Source: Zygnema cylindricum (lineage: Eukaryota > Streptophyta > Zygnematophyceae > Zygnematales > Zygnemataceae). From it: DNA of 49,441 nucleotides. The position numbers and the translations under genes were made by a program. Every line of letters starts with the position of its first letter. The first letter of the stretch is position 1. The DNA lies in NCBI GenBank assembly GCA_037447655.1, contig JBBHKE010002912.1, positions 128,968-178,408 of the forward strand, given 5' to 3'. Shown here one piece after another: positions 21,595 to 31,944 of this stretch. The notes below the pieces were generated by a model. It had not been told where the DNA came from. It saw nothing but the letters and a program-made list of their open reading frames with translations, and did no database searches.

Positions 21595-22950
21595 GACTCA
21601 TTTCTTAGTACTAGTCTCAAAGCCTTTATCATCAAAGAAAGACGTAGAGATAAGATTCTTATTCAACTCCGGAATAAAAAGAACATCGGAGAAAGTGACT
21701 ATAGATGTCTTACCATCAACTAAGACTCTCAGATCCACTGATCCCACTGAATTAGTTGTCACTATTTTCCCATCTCCATACTCTATCTCTACAGTAGGGA
21801 TCTTTCTCATTTTGGTAAACAATGGTTTTTCTCTAGGCATATGCATAGAGGCTCTTGAATCAATGATCCATCCTTCTTCTAGAGCTTCTTTCACTCCACC
21901 AGAAGCACATTTTTGCCTCCTTGGAATCTTTGGCTCACCTTTCACCTCCAACTCCTCGTTGAGGAGAAATTCTCCATCATCATCATCGGTATCCTCTTCC
22001 ATGACTTGTGTCGCCACAAATGACGTTATTTTCCTTGCGGTCGGTTTTCCAATCGGTTCCTCCTTCAATCTCAACTTCGTCAACTTAGTTCACTCCGCCA
22101 TATAGTGTCCCAACTTCTTACAAAAATGGCAAAGCCCCTTCGGAGCCCTTGGTCCAGATCCGTCATGGTTTTCTCTTCCTCCTCCTCCAAAATTCCCATA
22201 AGGTTTCTTGGAATCCTTATCCCCCCAGTTAGTACCAGTAGCTAATGATTGAACACTTTTTCCTCTACGAATCTCAATTGTTCTTTCCCAAACCAAAATC
22301 ATCCACAAAACGGAGTTCCAGATCCAAAGATGATCTGACAAATCTTGAACCCTGTTAACAATGTTCTTTTAATCATATGGGAGTTTCATTAACAATGTAT
22401 TCACCTTCTCTTTTTCACTCTCCCTTTTCCATGCACTCTCCAACTTTATGAATATCCCAGCCAAGTCATTACAAAAATCTAACATTTTTCCCCGTATGTA
22501 TACATACCCCTGTACCTTCAAATCTGCTAGCTTGTGCTACTGAATTGTACCACTCTTGAAAATGTTAACAAGAGCTTCCCACAGCTCGTCTGCCCTATCC
22601 ACATGAAAATGAGGCGTAGCCACTCCTTGAGTGAGACGCCCGAGAATAAAATGAGTTGCCACGGTATAATTGAAATCCCAGATTTCTGTATCATTTTCCT
22701 CAGTTTTTTGCACATCTGCTACTGGAGCTGATCTACTAGCCATCAGTGTGATTTTCTCCTTTCCCTTCCCCTTCCTTGTGTCTGACGCGATGCTTTCCCC
22801 AACATCCTTTACCCCCTCTGCCCCCGCAGATTCTCATCTGTATCAAGATCCTACAAACCTTGGCGGAACTTCCAATCTAGTGGATGGTCGATGCAAACGT
22901 CCACTCACAATGCCCCATAGCCATTTTTTAAAAATTGCCCCCCTCATCAT
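21595..22950 (-). pseudogene. E3 gag and protease
   Basis: Start at ATGATG (22950), the position conserved with E4 (34962) and E5 (41744), 52 bases beyond the binding site. The family B Gag N-terminus (GIVSG, PPxFGG-like) is broken by stops. 22743-22537 carries IWDFNYTVATHFILGRLTQG and LWEALVNIFKSGTIQ. The zinc knuckle CHFCKKLGHYMAE lacks its last cysteine because that codon is TGA (22084-22086). Protease follows in the same frame after the stop (22083-21598), with the active site changed to DSR (WIIDSRASMHM; DSG expected). Confidence 0.83.
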
Positions 22951-23001
22951 GGTTTCCTAATAAATAAACCTTGTTCGATTGAAAATGGGGACCCCAGAGG
23001 T

Positions 23002-23014
23002 TGGGCCCCTAACC
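23002..23014 (-). promoter_or_regulatory. E3 primer-binding site
   Basis: Minus strand GGTTAGGGGCCCA directly after the LTR end. One base different from the E1 site GGTTATGGGCCCA, so the same half-tRNA-iMet type. Confidence 0.75.
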
Positions 23015-24113
23015 TATAATTATGTGACCTTCATTGGTACACAAAATGTCCTGCTTATATGAAGCCTCTAGGATAATATTAGAACTTTTAACTTTGGCAA
23101 TTAATAAGTGCCACCTTGGCACGCAAAAACTCTAACCCGCTACTCCCCTGTGTAACTTGGACTCCTCGAAGTCTGGTGCAAAAAAAATCACTGAATTTGC
23201 TCACTTGAGCATTAAGTTATGGTTGTTCAAATGCAACATATTTATACAGATGGCCTCTGAGAGAGAGGACTTTCAAAATTTTGTCTAAGTCCTGAAAACC
23301 TCCTTATAGCTACTCTAAACCAATCAAAATAAAGTACTCTAATTATTGTACATACAAAGTACAACAACCGCCGTACTTTATCAATTGATATATTCGGCAC
23401 CACTCCCCGGTCTGCCGCATGGCTAATAGGTCAACGTCATTCTGTCCCTTTTCTCTTTCGGCATCCTATAAGATGAGGCCACGTGTCATTTCCTCCCATT
23501 TTGCCGAACTGCTCCCAGATAATCGTTCCGGCATACGGCACTCACGCGTGCCGCCCGTTCTTTTTGCGGCAATCAATTTCAGCTGTTCAATCTAACGGCG
23601 CGCCGAATAAATGTTGACCGCTGAAATTCACCGGTCAATGTTCTGTGTTGACTTTGAATTTCGACGGTCAACATTTCATGTTGACCGTTTAAAATTCCTT
23701 CTTCCTTTGCGAGTCGTCGATCATGACATTTATTTTCGTCCGTCGAAATCAAATGTTGTTTCAATTTTTTCGTGCGGTACCAAACGTTCCATGTTTCGTT
23801 TCGTTCCGTAAGTCGTTAAAAGGAATATGTCGTCGTGTCATCTTCAAATAATTTTCAAAAAAAATATACATATCGATTAATCAAGACTTATTGGATAAGG
23901 CGGACAACTATTTCGTACGGCCTTCGTCCGGAGGTCATAGGATCAAATCCTGTCTGTGGCAACCTAACTTTTGCAGGAGCCTTGTCTTCTGCCTATCTTC
24001 TCATCTGTTTGAGGCAACCATGGCTGCCTGTCAATTCTCAATGACTACGACAAGTATGAGAACGGTATGGATCCTACAAAACAAAGTAGAATATAAAATA
24101 TAACTTTTCAACA
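23015..24113 (-). repeat. E3 5' LTR (family B)
   Basis: 1099 bp. Minus-strand start TGTTGAAAAG matches the E4 3' LTR start. Landmarks shared with other family B LTRs: GGCAGCCATGGTTGCCT (about 24030), the tRNA-like module (23893-23968, on the plus strand), and GAGGCTTCATATAAG near the 3' end (23060). Confidence 0.87.
23893..23968 (+). other. tRNA-Arg-like module, antisense in E3 LTR
   Basis: TTGGATAAGGCG resembles the D-arm/A box of eukaryotic tRNA-Arg (CCTAATGGATAAGGC). CGGAC...GTCCG can form a 5-bp arm. ATAGG-ATCAAAT-CCTGT forms a T-arm-like hairpin with a 7-base loop. No good acceptor stem. Confidence 0.6.
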
Positions 24114-25331
24114 AACGACCATACGGGCCATTCCGGTAAACTGTGGCTTCATTTCTGTCATGAAAGTTGCGAACTGTTCCTTCATCATTGCTGCCACAGT
24201 ATCTTGCAGCTCTATCTTTTCTCTCTTCTTACGGGTAATTCTAGGAGGAGTTGTTTTTTTCTCAGTCTCGTTAGGCGGAGGGACCAGCTTGGTGGAACGT
24301 GCGAGAATACCCCTATTTTTTATGTGATTTTGATACAAGAATTTTGGATTCTTAATATGGCATCGATGGACGAAATGTCCAATCTGCTGATAGTGAGTGC
24401 AAGTGGCTATCTTATCTGGACACATGCGGGCCTCATGCCCTGTTCCTCGCAACAAAAACATAACCTGTTTCGAGGGTTAAACGGTGGAGCCCCCGTGGCC
24501 GACACCTTCGGAGTCCTATTGTTTGGCCATAGGTTATTTGGTGGTGAAAGTGGGGAAGCGCTTTCCGAACGATCACGAGCTTCCCACCAACACGACTGCA
24601 TCTCCTATACAACCGCATATTGGGCGGCTTGGTCAAAGGTAAATTTCAAGTTGTATGTCTGAGTAAGATGACTTTGGATAAATCTTTTTGAGTGATCAGA
24701 AAAATGTCCAACAAATTTCTAGACAGCTTCCGCATCAGCCATACAGTCCGGTAAGGCTTCCTGTAGTGTCTCCATACGAGCACGTAAAGCAGCGGCAGTT
24801 TCACCCGGTTTACGTTCAAAGTTTATTAGTTCTTTCACTTGATCTGGATTTTGCATTCGATACTCCGCTTCTAAGAGATTGAACATGAGAGAAAGGGGAT
24901 CTCGCAACGGAATCGTCATCCCTAATTGTGTTGGAACAGCATCAAGCGCAGCCACAACATATTGCCGAAGGATTTTCGAGACAGCTAGAACTAGGACATT
25001 ACCTTAGGCATCTAGGACCACGGGAAAAGCAGCCTGAAATGGGATATCCACTTGTCCTATGACCTCTGGTGTGCCAGCGAAGGGAGGGGAAAATTCTACC
25101 ATCGCGATAAAGCATCATACTTGCGGGAATATAAGGTGAGAGCCAAACCTTTGAGGTACCGACCAACAAGAGAGAATGCTACACGAAGATCAAATCGATC
25201 TTGATAGCGAAATGCCAAATCGCGCATTTCGGTATCATACAGCATACGCAAATGAGATAAGGACATTGCATCCTTCATTCTAGAAAAGCATAATTGCATT
25301 TTGCTCATGGGCCCTCCGAGGAGGAAGCCAT
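24114..25331 (-). pseudogene. Gypsy-like gag remnant
   Basis: Minus-strand capsid-like sequence. The N-terminus is at ATG 25331 or, after a shift, 25308 (MKDAMSLSHLRML, FRYQDRFDLRVAFSLVGRYL). It continues by another shift to 24955-24719 (LGMTIPLRDPLSLMFNLL, LEAEYRMQNPDQVKELINF). Two CCHC knuckles lie at about 24470-24370: CFCCEEQGHEARMC, split by a shift, and THYQQIGHFVHRC, where the second Cys is Tyr. The basic tail ends at 24114, where E3 begins. Two knuckles and a long capsid suggest Ty3/gypsy-type Gag, but no pol remains to confirm it. The flanking LTRs at 17.6 and 26.8 kb may be its own. Confidence 0.6.
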
Positions 25332-26789
25332 GTCACCAACCGGCGTGTACGGAGGTGGGACAAAAATTAGACCAGGAGACGACCAAAAAGAGAGGGAACA
25401 TGAGTCGGATCCCTAGAGACTCTCGTCTCTGGTTTCCTCTACAGATAGCATAGAGGAGACGGAGGAAAAAGAAGAGACTGACGTGAGTCTCTCGATACCG
25501 GAACCAAAATTATTAGAAAATTTGATATACTTGCTAGACGATTTGGTCTACAGGTGATGGGCGGAAAGCTACACGACTATAAGTAGACCACGAACAAAAA
25601 TTTAAATTGTTCCAATAGGTGGGCATAAAAGGAAGAGGGAAACAAAAACGACGAGATGATGAACACGATCTATACAAAATACAACATGTGAGAAACCAAG
25701 CCACACGTATCGATCAAACCAATAAGTCACTTCTAAGGCCACGATGACCAGATCTACCAAACAGTCGTGTTACCGAAACCTTCTACCTTCCAAACAAGTG
25801 GGCAAGGCCGGAGGGCCAAATCTATAAAGGTAGAAAAATTGCTATCCAAGCACCCACAGATGCAAATCTATAGCAACAAAAACAGGGAGACAACTATGAA
25901 GGGCCACCAACGGCCAAATTTAAGCTGTAAAATCCACTCTTGGCAATCATGAAAAACGCGAGCCACTCACGACCAGATTACAAGCAAAAAAAACTGGGAG
26001 ATATAGGTGCTCAATACAATTGGGTCCAATGTAACCCAATCCACGCACGAACCCTTTAAACGGTCGACCAGCTATCTTAACATGCTCTTGCGCCCACAAA
26101 GCATCGTAATACTTACAAAACACCTTTAATAATCTGGTGATTATCAAAGGTGAACCACAGCTGATCGTTTTAATTGGACTTTGCAAAGCTCCCAATCGAA
26201 TTCCCTTTCAAATTTCACTCCTCAAGAAATACGCGGGCCAACTGCTCAGTATATAAAATCGGGTATGGGTGAGAAATGCAACGCACCCCAACACGGAACA
26301 AGTTAGTTTGGCAAATAGTACTCCAAACAATTGAATATCAAAGAATTTGGCAACAATCTTAAACAATGTTGAAAATTCGTTGACAAACGTGTTGAAATTA
26401 AAATAAATGTTTGGAAATTTGAAGAAATGTGTTATAATTTCGACTAAATGTGCACAAATTGGAAGCAATGTGCGGGAATCTACTGGAAATGTGCAGAAAT
26501 TGCAGAAAATATGCATAAATGTGCCTAAATGTGCCAAAATTGCAAGAAATGCGCACAAATTGTAAGAAATGTGCAGAAATGTGCAAAAATTGGAAGGAAT
26601 GTGCAGAAATTTCTCAATGTCCTACAATGACCGCAAATATGACCAAATGTCTAAAAATATATGATAAAAGTGACCCAATATTGGTAACTTAGGCCAAAAA
26701 TGTGAAGGTATGTTTCAAAAATTGCATCAATTGCGCCAAATGTGCGACATTGATGACTAAAGTCGAAAATTTGTTTTCATTATATATAT
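25332..26789. other. Leader-like region with degenerate repeats
   Basis: Lies between the gag remnant and the right gypsy-like LTR, where a 5' leader would be. No tRNA-type binding site is recognisable next to the LTR. 26400-26640 is a degenerate tandem repeat of ~15-17 bp (AAATGTGCAGAAATTG type), which gives long but low-complexity open frames on the minus strand. Confidence 0.45.
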
Positions 26790-28295
26790 TGTTTTTTTTT
26801 TTGAGTTTTATATTAGTGAAAAAGAGATTACAACTGGAGATAAAATAGAATTTAAACTCGTTGGATAATAAACTGAATTAAAAAGATAAAACAGAATCAA
26901 AAATAGGTAATAAATAGTGGATATGGAAAGATAATATTTTTTTTTATTTTCTAAACATTGAAACAAGAGAGAGGATAACAACAAATTTATGAGTGCAGGA
27001 ATACTAAGCCAATGTGTAGCCACTAGGCTCCATGGTTTCGGTGTATTCCTTACAGGAGATATCTTATTGAAGATAGTCTGAAACTAGGCTTAAAAAATAG
27101 ATCGAAACATAAAACAAACAAAACGGAAAACAAGAACTGAAAATGCCAATATGCAATACACTTATGAGTTTGAGATAACCAAGCTCAGAGGATGCACATA
27201 AAGCAAAATAGAAATCAATGCAAAGTCACAGGAAATGAATGACAACAAAGTAATATCCCCAACATGCAATTCCCACACTAATTAGGGTTCAGCCATAACT
27301 TAGAAAAAAATGTTGTGTTGAAAAGTCGCGACAAAAGTTCGCTCAAGAAGATGAAGAAAGTTGAAGGGAAACCATGCAAGTCTTGGCCAAAGCCGTGTAG
27401 ATTAATATGTAGAGCTTTAAAAGGAAATGATAGTGTGTGAGAATACTAGACGCTTCACGCTTAGGCAGAAAATTTCCTCTAAGCTATCCGGACAGTTTTA
27501 CAAAGAGAAAGAATGGCGACAAAAATATCCAATACTGAAAATTCTTGCACTCATAAAATTGTGTGTAGGGAATAACCTAAAATCTACTAAGTACCTATGT
27601 CTACGCCTAAGCAAAACAAATCAATGAAATTGTAGCATGCTATGTGAAGAATGCGTCTAGTTTGGATTCAGCCAATAGGAGGCCAGAGTCCAATGCCCTA
27701 CGTTACAGAATCTACGACCTACGGATAAAAACCCTTCCTATCTATATGTAAATGCGTGAACCTCCAAATGGTTCACGACTTAAAATGGACCAATCGCGTC
27801 GTGTCGTCTGAGGTGACAGTCGATTCGTCTTTACATCGCGTCAACGGTCAAGATGTCATATTTCGGAAATTGAATACTTCTGGTCGACGGTCGAGATGCT
27901 CTTTCGCGCGAAACAATTAAATTTGTCGTCGGCCGAAATTCCAGAGATGCAAGTAGGGTAAAATTATTTGTACCGACGTGAATTCCAAAATAGGTTGTCG
28001 GTGATAAATCAGAGAAATATATGTAGTATAGTTGGATCGCAGATACAATCTACTTTGTCGTCGCGCGAATTTCGGAAAGGTCAGTCGTACGGTACAAGTC
28101 GTCGGCGCATATTACCGCCAAAAATAAATACGTACGGTCGACGCGAACTTGAAATGTAAGTATGTACGGCTGGCCAACGTAAGTATGTACGGCCATGCGA
28201 AACCCAAATACACCCGAATGCAAATTAGTGTGGCGCAACCCGTCCTAACACCTAAATATACACAAGGAAAGTGACCGACGAGATGCGGCATGACA
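26790..28295 (-). repeat. Gypsy-like LTR, right copy
   Basis: About 1.5 kb. Read on the minus strand it starts TGTCATGCCGCATCTCG at 28295 and shares the blocks listed for the left copy (27017 CCACTAGGCTCCATGG, 27357 GAAGGGAAACC, 27700-27790). The proposed other end is at TGTTTTTTTTTTTTGAG (26790). It interrupts the 5' LTR of the mini-element at 28296. Confidence 0.65.
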
Positions 28296-28377
28296 TAGTC
28301 AAGGTTGCAAATTCTATCGTAGAGGTTTCATATAAGTTGAATACTCTGTGGGCTAATAGAGGTCACAGAGTAAGAAA

Positions 28378-28594
28378 AACATGGTCCATGCCCGTATAGC
28401 GTCTATGACAACAAAGGGAACGGTCCATGCTCGTGTAACATGAGTATCCAAACAAGACACGGTCCATGTCCGTGGAATGGGCATGAAGAAACGGGACACG
28501 GTCCATTCTTGTGTTACGAGCATGATAAAACCGGACACGGTCTATACCCGTGTAACGGGCATGATAAAACAAGACATGGTCCATGCTCGTGTAG
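28378..28594. repeat. 39-bp hairpin minisatellite
   Basis: Units start at 28378, 28417, 28456, 28495 and 28534, plus a partial unit at 28573; all full units are exactly 39 bp. Consensus core GGTCCATGCCCGTGTAACGG followed by GCATGATAAAAC. Within a unit CATGCCCGT can pair with ACGGGCATG around GTA; some units keep the pairing with a G-U or one mismatch. Because 39 is 13 codons, frames stay open. Confidence 0.9.
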
Positions 28595-28635
28595 ACTACA
28601 TTGATTCACTAGTTTGTAAAAAAATTGTAGGGGAG

Positions 28636-29639
28636 GCGTTCAAGTAAAACCTATTCTCGAGCTTATAGTTTGGTCCTTACCAAATATTTTGAAGGATACA
28701 TAGCCTAGTTTTAATTGTTAAACAGCTTGGCTCGAATGCTTTGTTTAAAAAGAAATTCTCAGGTCACTAGTATATTTCCTAAACTCTAGATAGGAGAGAG
28801 AGAAAGCTAGGCGGAGAGCCACCATGGTTGCCTCCTTAGCAGACAAGGTGCAGACTAAGGAGAGAGAGAGTAAGGAGTACTTAACAAAATGATTTGACTC
28901 ATGTTGGATTTGATCATAGGTCCTACAATATGACCGTCGTACGGCGTAGTCATTCGTTTTTTCCATTAGGTCTTGATGAAGCGTTACGTACATCGGGTGT
29001 GATTTGTATTTAAAAACATATATTTCTACATACTTCATTTAACGGATTACGAAACGCAACAATATACATGAAACGATATTGAATTTCAACGGGCGTAATT
29101 AAATGTCTATCTCAAATCGAACAACGCACACTGGAGCCGATGCACCAGAGTGGTCTTTTTGGCGATTTATGAGCTAATGTCGGTGTATGACACGTGGCAA
29201 GCCATGAGTGGATAGGGGACATTACGGGATGAGCGACCATGGCTCAGGAACTAACAAAAGTCAGCGGGATGGCCATGCTATACCATGGCCGTAGAAGAAG
29301 TATAGGGACATCTGTACTTTTGTGTACTTTACAGTCTTATGAGTGGTTGAGTACAATAGTAGTTGGGGGTTCAGAGAGGGATTTATGACTTAGTCATTTT
29401 TGAGGCGCCTCTCTCTGAGAGACCTTTTGTATTTATAGGCCAACCATAACTTACTGCTTACGGGAACAAATTCAGAAATTCTTTTTGCTTCTGACATAAG
29501 GGAGTCGGGAGTTCACAGTGGTGAAGTGGGTCTGAACTCTTGTCTGACCGGGTGGCTTTTATTTAGTCTGAAAGTCAAAGGGGCAAATATTATCATAAAG
29601 GCTTCATATAAGCTAGACATTGGAGGTCACAGAATAACA
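28636..29639 (+). repeat. Mini-element 3' LTR (family B)
   Basis: 1004 bp, against 991 for the E4 3' LTR. Landmarks: GCCACCATGGTTGCCTCC (28817), CATTAGGTCTTGATGAAG (28966), CATGGCCGTAGAAGAAG (29284), GAGGTCACAGAATAACA end. Start is degenerate (GCGTTCAAG for TGTTGAAAAG). Confidence 0.8.
28911..28995 (-). other. tRNA-like module, antisense in mini-element LTR
   Basis: Minus strand CCTAATGGAAAAAACGAATG (tRNA-Arg D-arm-like), then a palindromic GCCGTACGACGGTC arm and a B-box-like GATCAAATCC. Same place in the LTR as in E3 and E4. Confidence 0.5.
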
Positions 29640-30246
29640 TGCTTCTTATTCTTTTTGAGCTCATTGGGATGGCTTACCCCAACAAAAAAATTGCCATCAA
29701 ACGACTCATAGACTCTTCAATTTTCACACAGAGAAGAATTGACTCCTCACAAACTTTTGTGTCGTTCAGCCGTCATGTAAAAACCAATACGGTAAAGGAC
29801 AACTATTAGGTACACTTAAATTTAATGACTATCGACGACAAAAGTCAGCTCAACATCCTAACTAAAAAAAAATAAACACAGTAAGTATTTAGTCCTCGTC
29901 CCTCTTTTCACGTGCGAGGCAGGAAACGAAACGATGTACTAAGCTGCGCACTTAGGGCTAAGGGTTCCCTACTGTACTCCGTTTTTTTGTGCAACAGAAC
30001 TACAATACACTTTTGTAAAATTAGTACACATTTGTATAATTAGCTTCAATAGTTTCGGTTATTCGTACTATACAGTATAGCACCAATCAACAATCATTCG
30101 TGCTGCTAGTGGACTGCCGAGAGAAAAGTGCTACAGCACGAGTATAGCTACTTACAATCCCGTAATCCCGTCATTTCTTTTCTCGCCTAAAATATTGTCT
30201 GCGTCCACGACGACCTGATGTTGTTGTGACGACCAATTGTGAGGAG
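29640..30246. other. Intergenic DNA, nothing recognised
   Basis: AT-rich DNA between the mini-element and a family C element; no domain, RNA or window-internal repeat seen. Confidence 0.4.
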
Positions 30247-30722
30247 TACACAGTGAATCATTATTAGCGGTTAATAATTATTAGTATTAATTGATCCATA
30301 ACGTTGATTTAGGTACACCGAATCTACCGTCATTGTGTAAACAGTAAAATAGGTAAAAGTACAAAATTTGACGATTCGTACTATGTCGTGTCTTTTTACT
30401 ATAATAAATCCATAATTATAATTTGGGTTGGTGAACGCTTTTGTCGCAAACTCGACTCCAAGTTTATTCTAAATGTAGTTTAGTATGTAAGTGACATAAG
30501 TTGACTACCAATTTTGTACGATTTTTGGTAACGAAGTACAGTGTTGTACAAAGAGACACCTTGCGTACACCACACTATTGATGAAATTAGTACGGTATGA
30601 CCGTTAACTCTGCAACGTGAATCATTACTAGAGTATTGAACGCTAATTTGGTCCCCCAAATTTTTCCCGAATTCTCAAATAGAATTATCCATACTATTTA
30701 AAAAAAGCCTAATTTCTAATTA

Positions 30723-31710
30723 GGGTGAAGTTCCATTAGGACATTTTTTAATTGTACGACCAACATAACAAAAATCTACAATTTGAATAGATTTCCATTG
30801 CGCAGAGTCTGTAATGCACGTGTTAGCAAAAGAGTGGAGCCATGTAACTATGGATTGGATATTGCAAATAGTCGATATTTTTCACACCGACAAAAAATCT
30901 TCATTTGCGTACCATGCACGTGCGTACCAGGTCTGTTGATTTCCAAGAAATTTGGGATTCGGCATGTCCCAAACTTGGGAAAATTGAGCCGGCCAGGGTT
31001 CGAACCTGGGACCTTTCACTTCAGCTGCGAACGCACTACCACTGTGCCACCAGCTCGATGTAGAGACTGGCGGGTCCGTACCTAGATCTTACAGGCGGTT
31101 CGAGTATGGATAATCCATATTCTACCCTGCATTGGACCGGCTTCACGTGCCAATCCAACAAGGTCATCGTGCAACACAACTTTTATACTCTTTGCAGACG
31201 CATTGTCAGATACCACCTCAATTTTTTAGGGTTTTTGTTTTTACGCGTGACAAAAGAGCGCTACTAGAAATAGTGTGAAAAATGAGTGCAACCAAAAATA
31301 GTGTGACAAATGGGCGCTTACAGAAATAGCGTGACAAAAATGCGTTACGAGATTTCGTTTGTCTTTTCTGTTGGATATTTGAATGTGTATATCTAGTGCG
31401 ACATTTTTTGATTTCCGTTGGTTTACATCTTGACTCATATGCTCATTATCCAACGTGTCGCGGCTCAATTTTTTTTGTAATTGGTGATGTAGCTCGCGAG
31501 GTATATCACCAATTACAGAAACTTTGGACGCGAATCCTTCGCGGAAAACCATCCAACGGCCATTGTTAACTCCGAGACTTTTAGAGAATATTCGCAAGAT
31601 TCTTTGTAATGTTGTTTTCCAGATAAAAACAAAATAAGAGGTACGTCCTAGTATGGAGAGATCCGAATTTATGTAAGCAACCTCACTTTTCGTCTAATGG
31701 AACTTCACCC
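30723..31710. mobile_element. Nested TIR element (988 bp)
   Basis: Perfect 17-bp inverted termini: GGGTGAAGTTCCATTAG at 30723-30739 and its inverse at 31694-31710. Outside are TTA on the left and TTG on the right, possibly a 3-bp PIF/Harbinger-type duplication with one change. The interior holds a tRNA cloverleaf (30985-31056) and AAATAGTGTGACAAA-type short repeats (31258-31340), but no recognisable transposase. An open frame at 31241-31597 (minus) has no ATG start upstream and no family resemblance. Confidence 0.65.
30985..31056 (-). tRNA. tRNA-like cloverleaf, anticodon CTG, lacks U33
   Basis: Minus strand, 72 nt. Acceptor GAGCTGG/CCGGCTC (one G-U), U8, D-arm GCAC-AGTGGTA-GTGC, anticodon stem TTCGC/GTGAA, variable AGGTC, T-arm CCAGG-TTCGAAC-CCTGG, discriminator A, then ATTTT, a possible Pol III stop. 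The anticodon loop reads AGCTGAA, so positions 34-36 are CTG (Gln codon CAG). Position 33 is G instead of the near-universal U, and the body does not look like tRNA-Gln. It may be a pseudogene or a tRNA-derived repeat carried by the transposon. Confidence 0.6.
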
Positions 31711-31944
31711 TTGGAGTAAGTGATTTCTTTGAAATTTTCCAGATTCCCAATAACGATTAATAACTGTAATTATTTTTATACCCTAAAAGAATGTTTACAC
31801 TACTAACGATATAAGGTGTAATTTACAAGAACCGTAATTAACGTCAAGGAAAAATAAGATTTATTATTCGTATTTTAGGTATCAATGTCAAAGTTTAGGG
31901 GTGCCGATATAGAGTACATAAGGCTAATAACGATTCACGATGTA

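Larger units (their letters stand above)
19139..24113 (-). mobile_element. Ty1/copia retrotransposon E3 (family B), 3'-truncated
   Basis: Minus-strand element. The 5' LTR is 23015-24113 (TGTTGAAAAG start), the binding site is at 23002-23014, Gag starts at 22950, then protease, integrase and RT down to 19139. RNase H, polypurine tract and 3' LTR are missing because the gypsy-like LTR takes over at 19138. Sequence is close to E4. It interrupts a minus-strand gypsy-like gag at 24114, so it inserted into that older element. Confidence 0.87.
28296..29639 (+). mobile_element. Non-autonomous copia-type mini-element (TRIM-like)
   Basis: 28296-28374 is the tail of a family B 5' LTR (GAGGTTTCATATAAG, AGAGGTCACAG), cut by the gypsy-like LTR. 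28375-28628 is an interior made almost only of 39-bp repeats. AGGGGAG at 28629-28635 is a polypurine tract identical to that of E4, and 28636-29639 is a full family B LTR. There is no gag or pol. LTR + short interior + PPT + LTR is the layout of TRIM elements. No clear binding site is left after the 5' LTR. Confidence 0.7.
30247..31820. mobile_element. Family C TIR element, copy with nested insertion
   Basis: Left end TACACAGTGAATCATTATTA is the family C terminus. The left part (30247-30440) aligns with 48160-48420 (GTAAAATAGGT.GAAGTACAAAAT and TTTGGGTT blocks). The right part 31763-31820 aligns with the right end of the 47617-48156 element (GTAATTATTTTTATA, end GGTGTA). A second family C right terminus (GATTCACGATGTA) ends at 31944, so the true right boundary is either 31820 or 31944. 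The nested element 30723-31710 explains the extra length. Confidence 0.55.

Noticed and set aside
26208-26558. 116-codon minus-strand Cys/Phe/His-rich frame
   Set aside because: Arises from the degenerate AAATGTGCAGAAATTG repeat; cysteines are not spaced like any zinc-binding motif.
28378-28594. CRISPR array (39-bp repeats)
   Set aside because: Units are directly adjacent without unique spacers, lie between LTRs, and the context is eukaryotic.
31241-31597. 118-codon minus-strand frame in the nested TIR element as a transposase
   Set aside because: It begins at TTG, shows no DDE, zinc-finger or other motif I know, and overlaps short direct repeats; kept only as a remark in the element entry.
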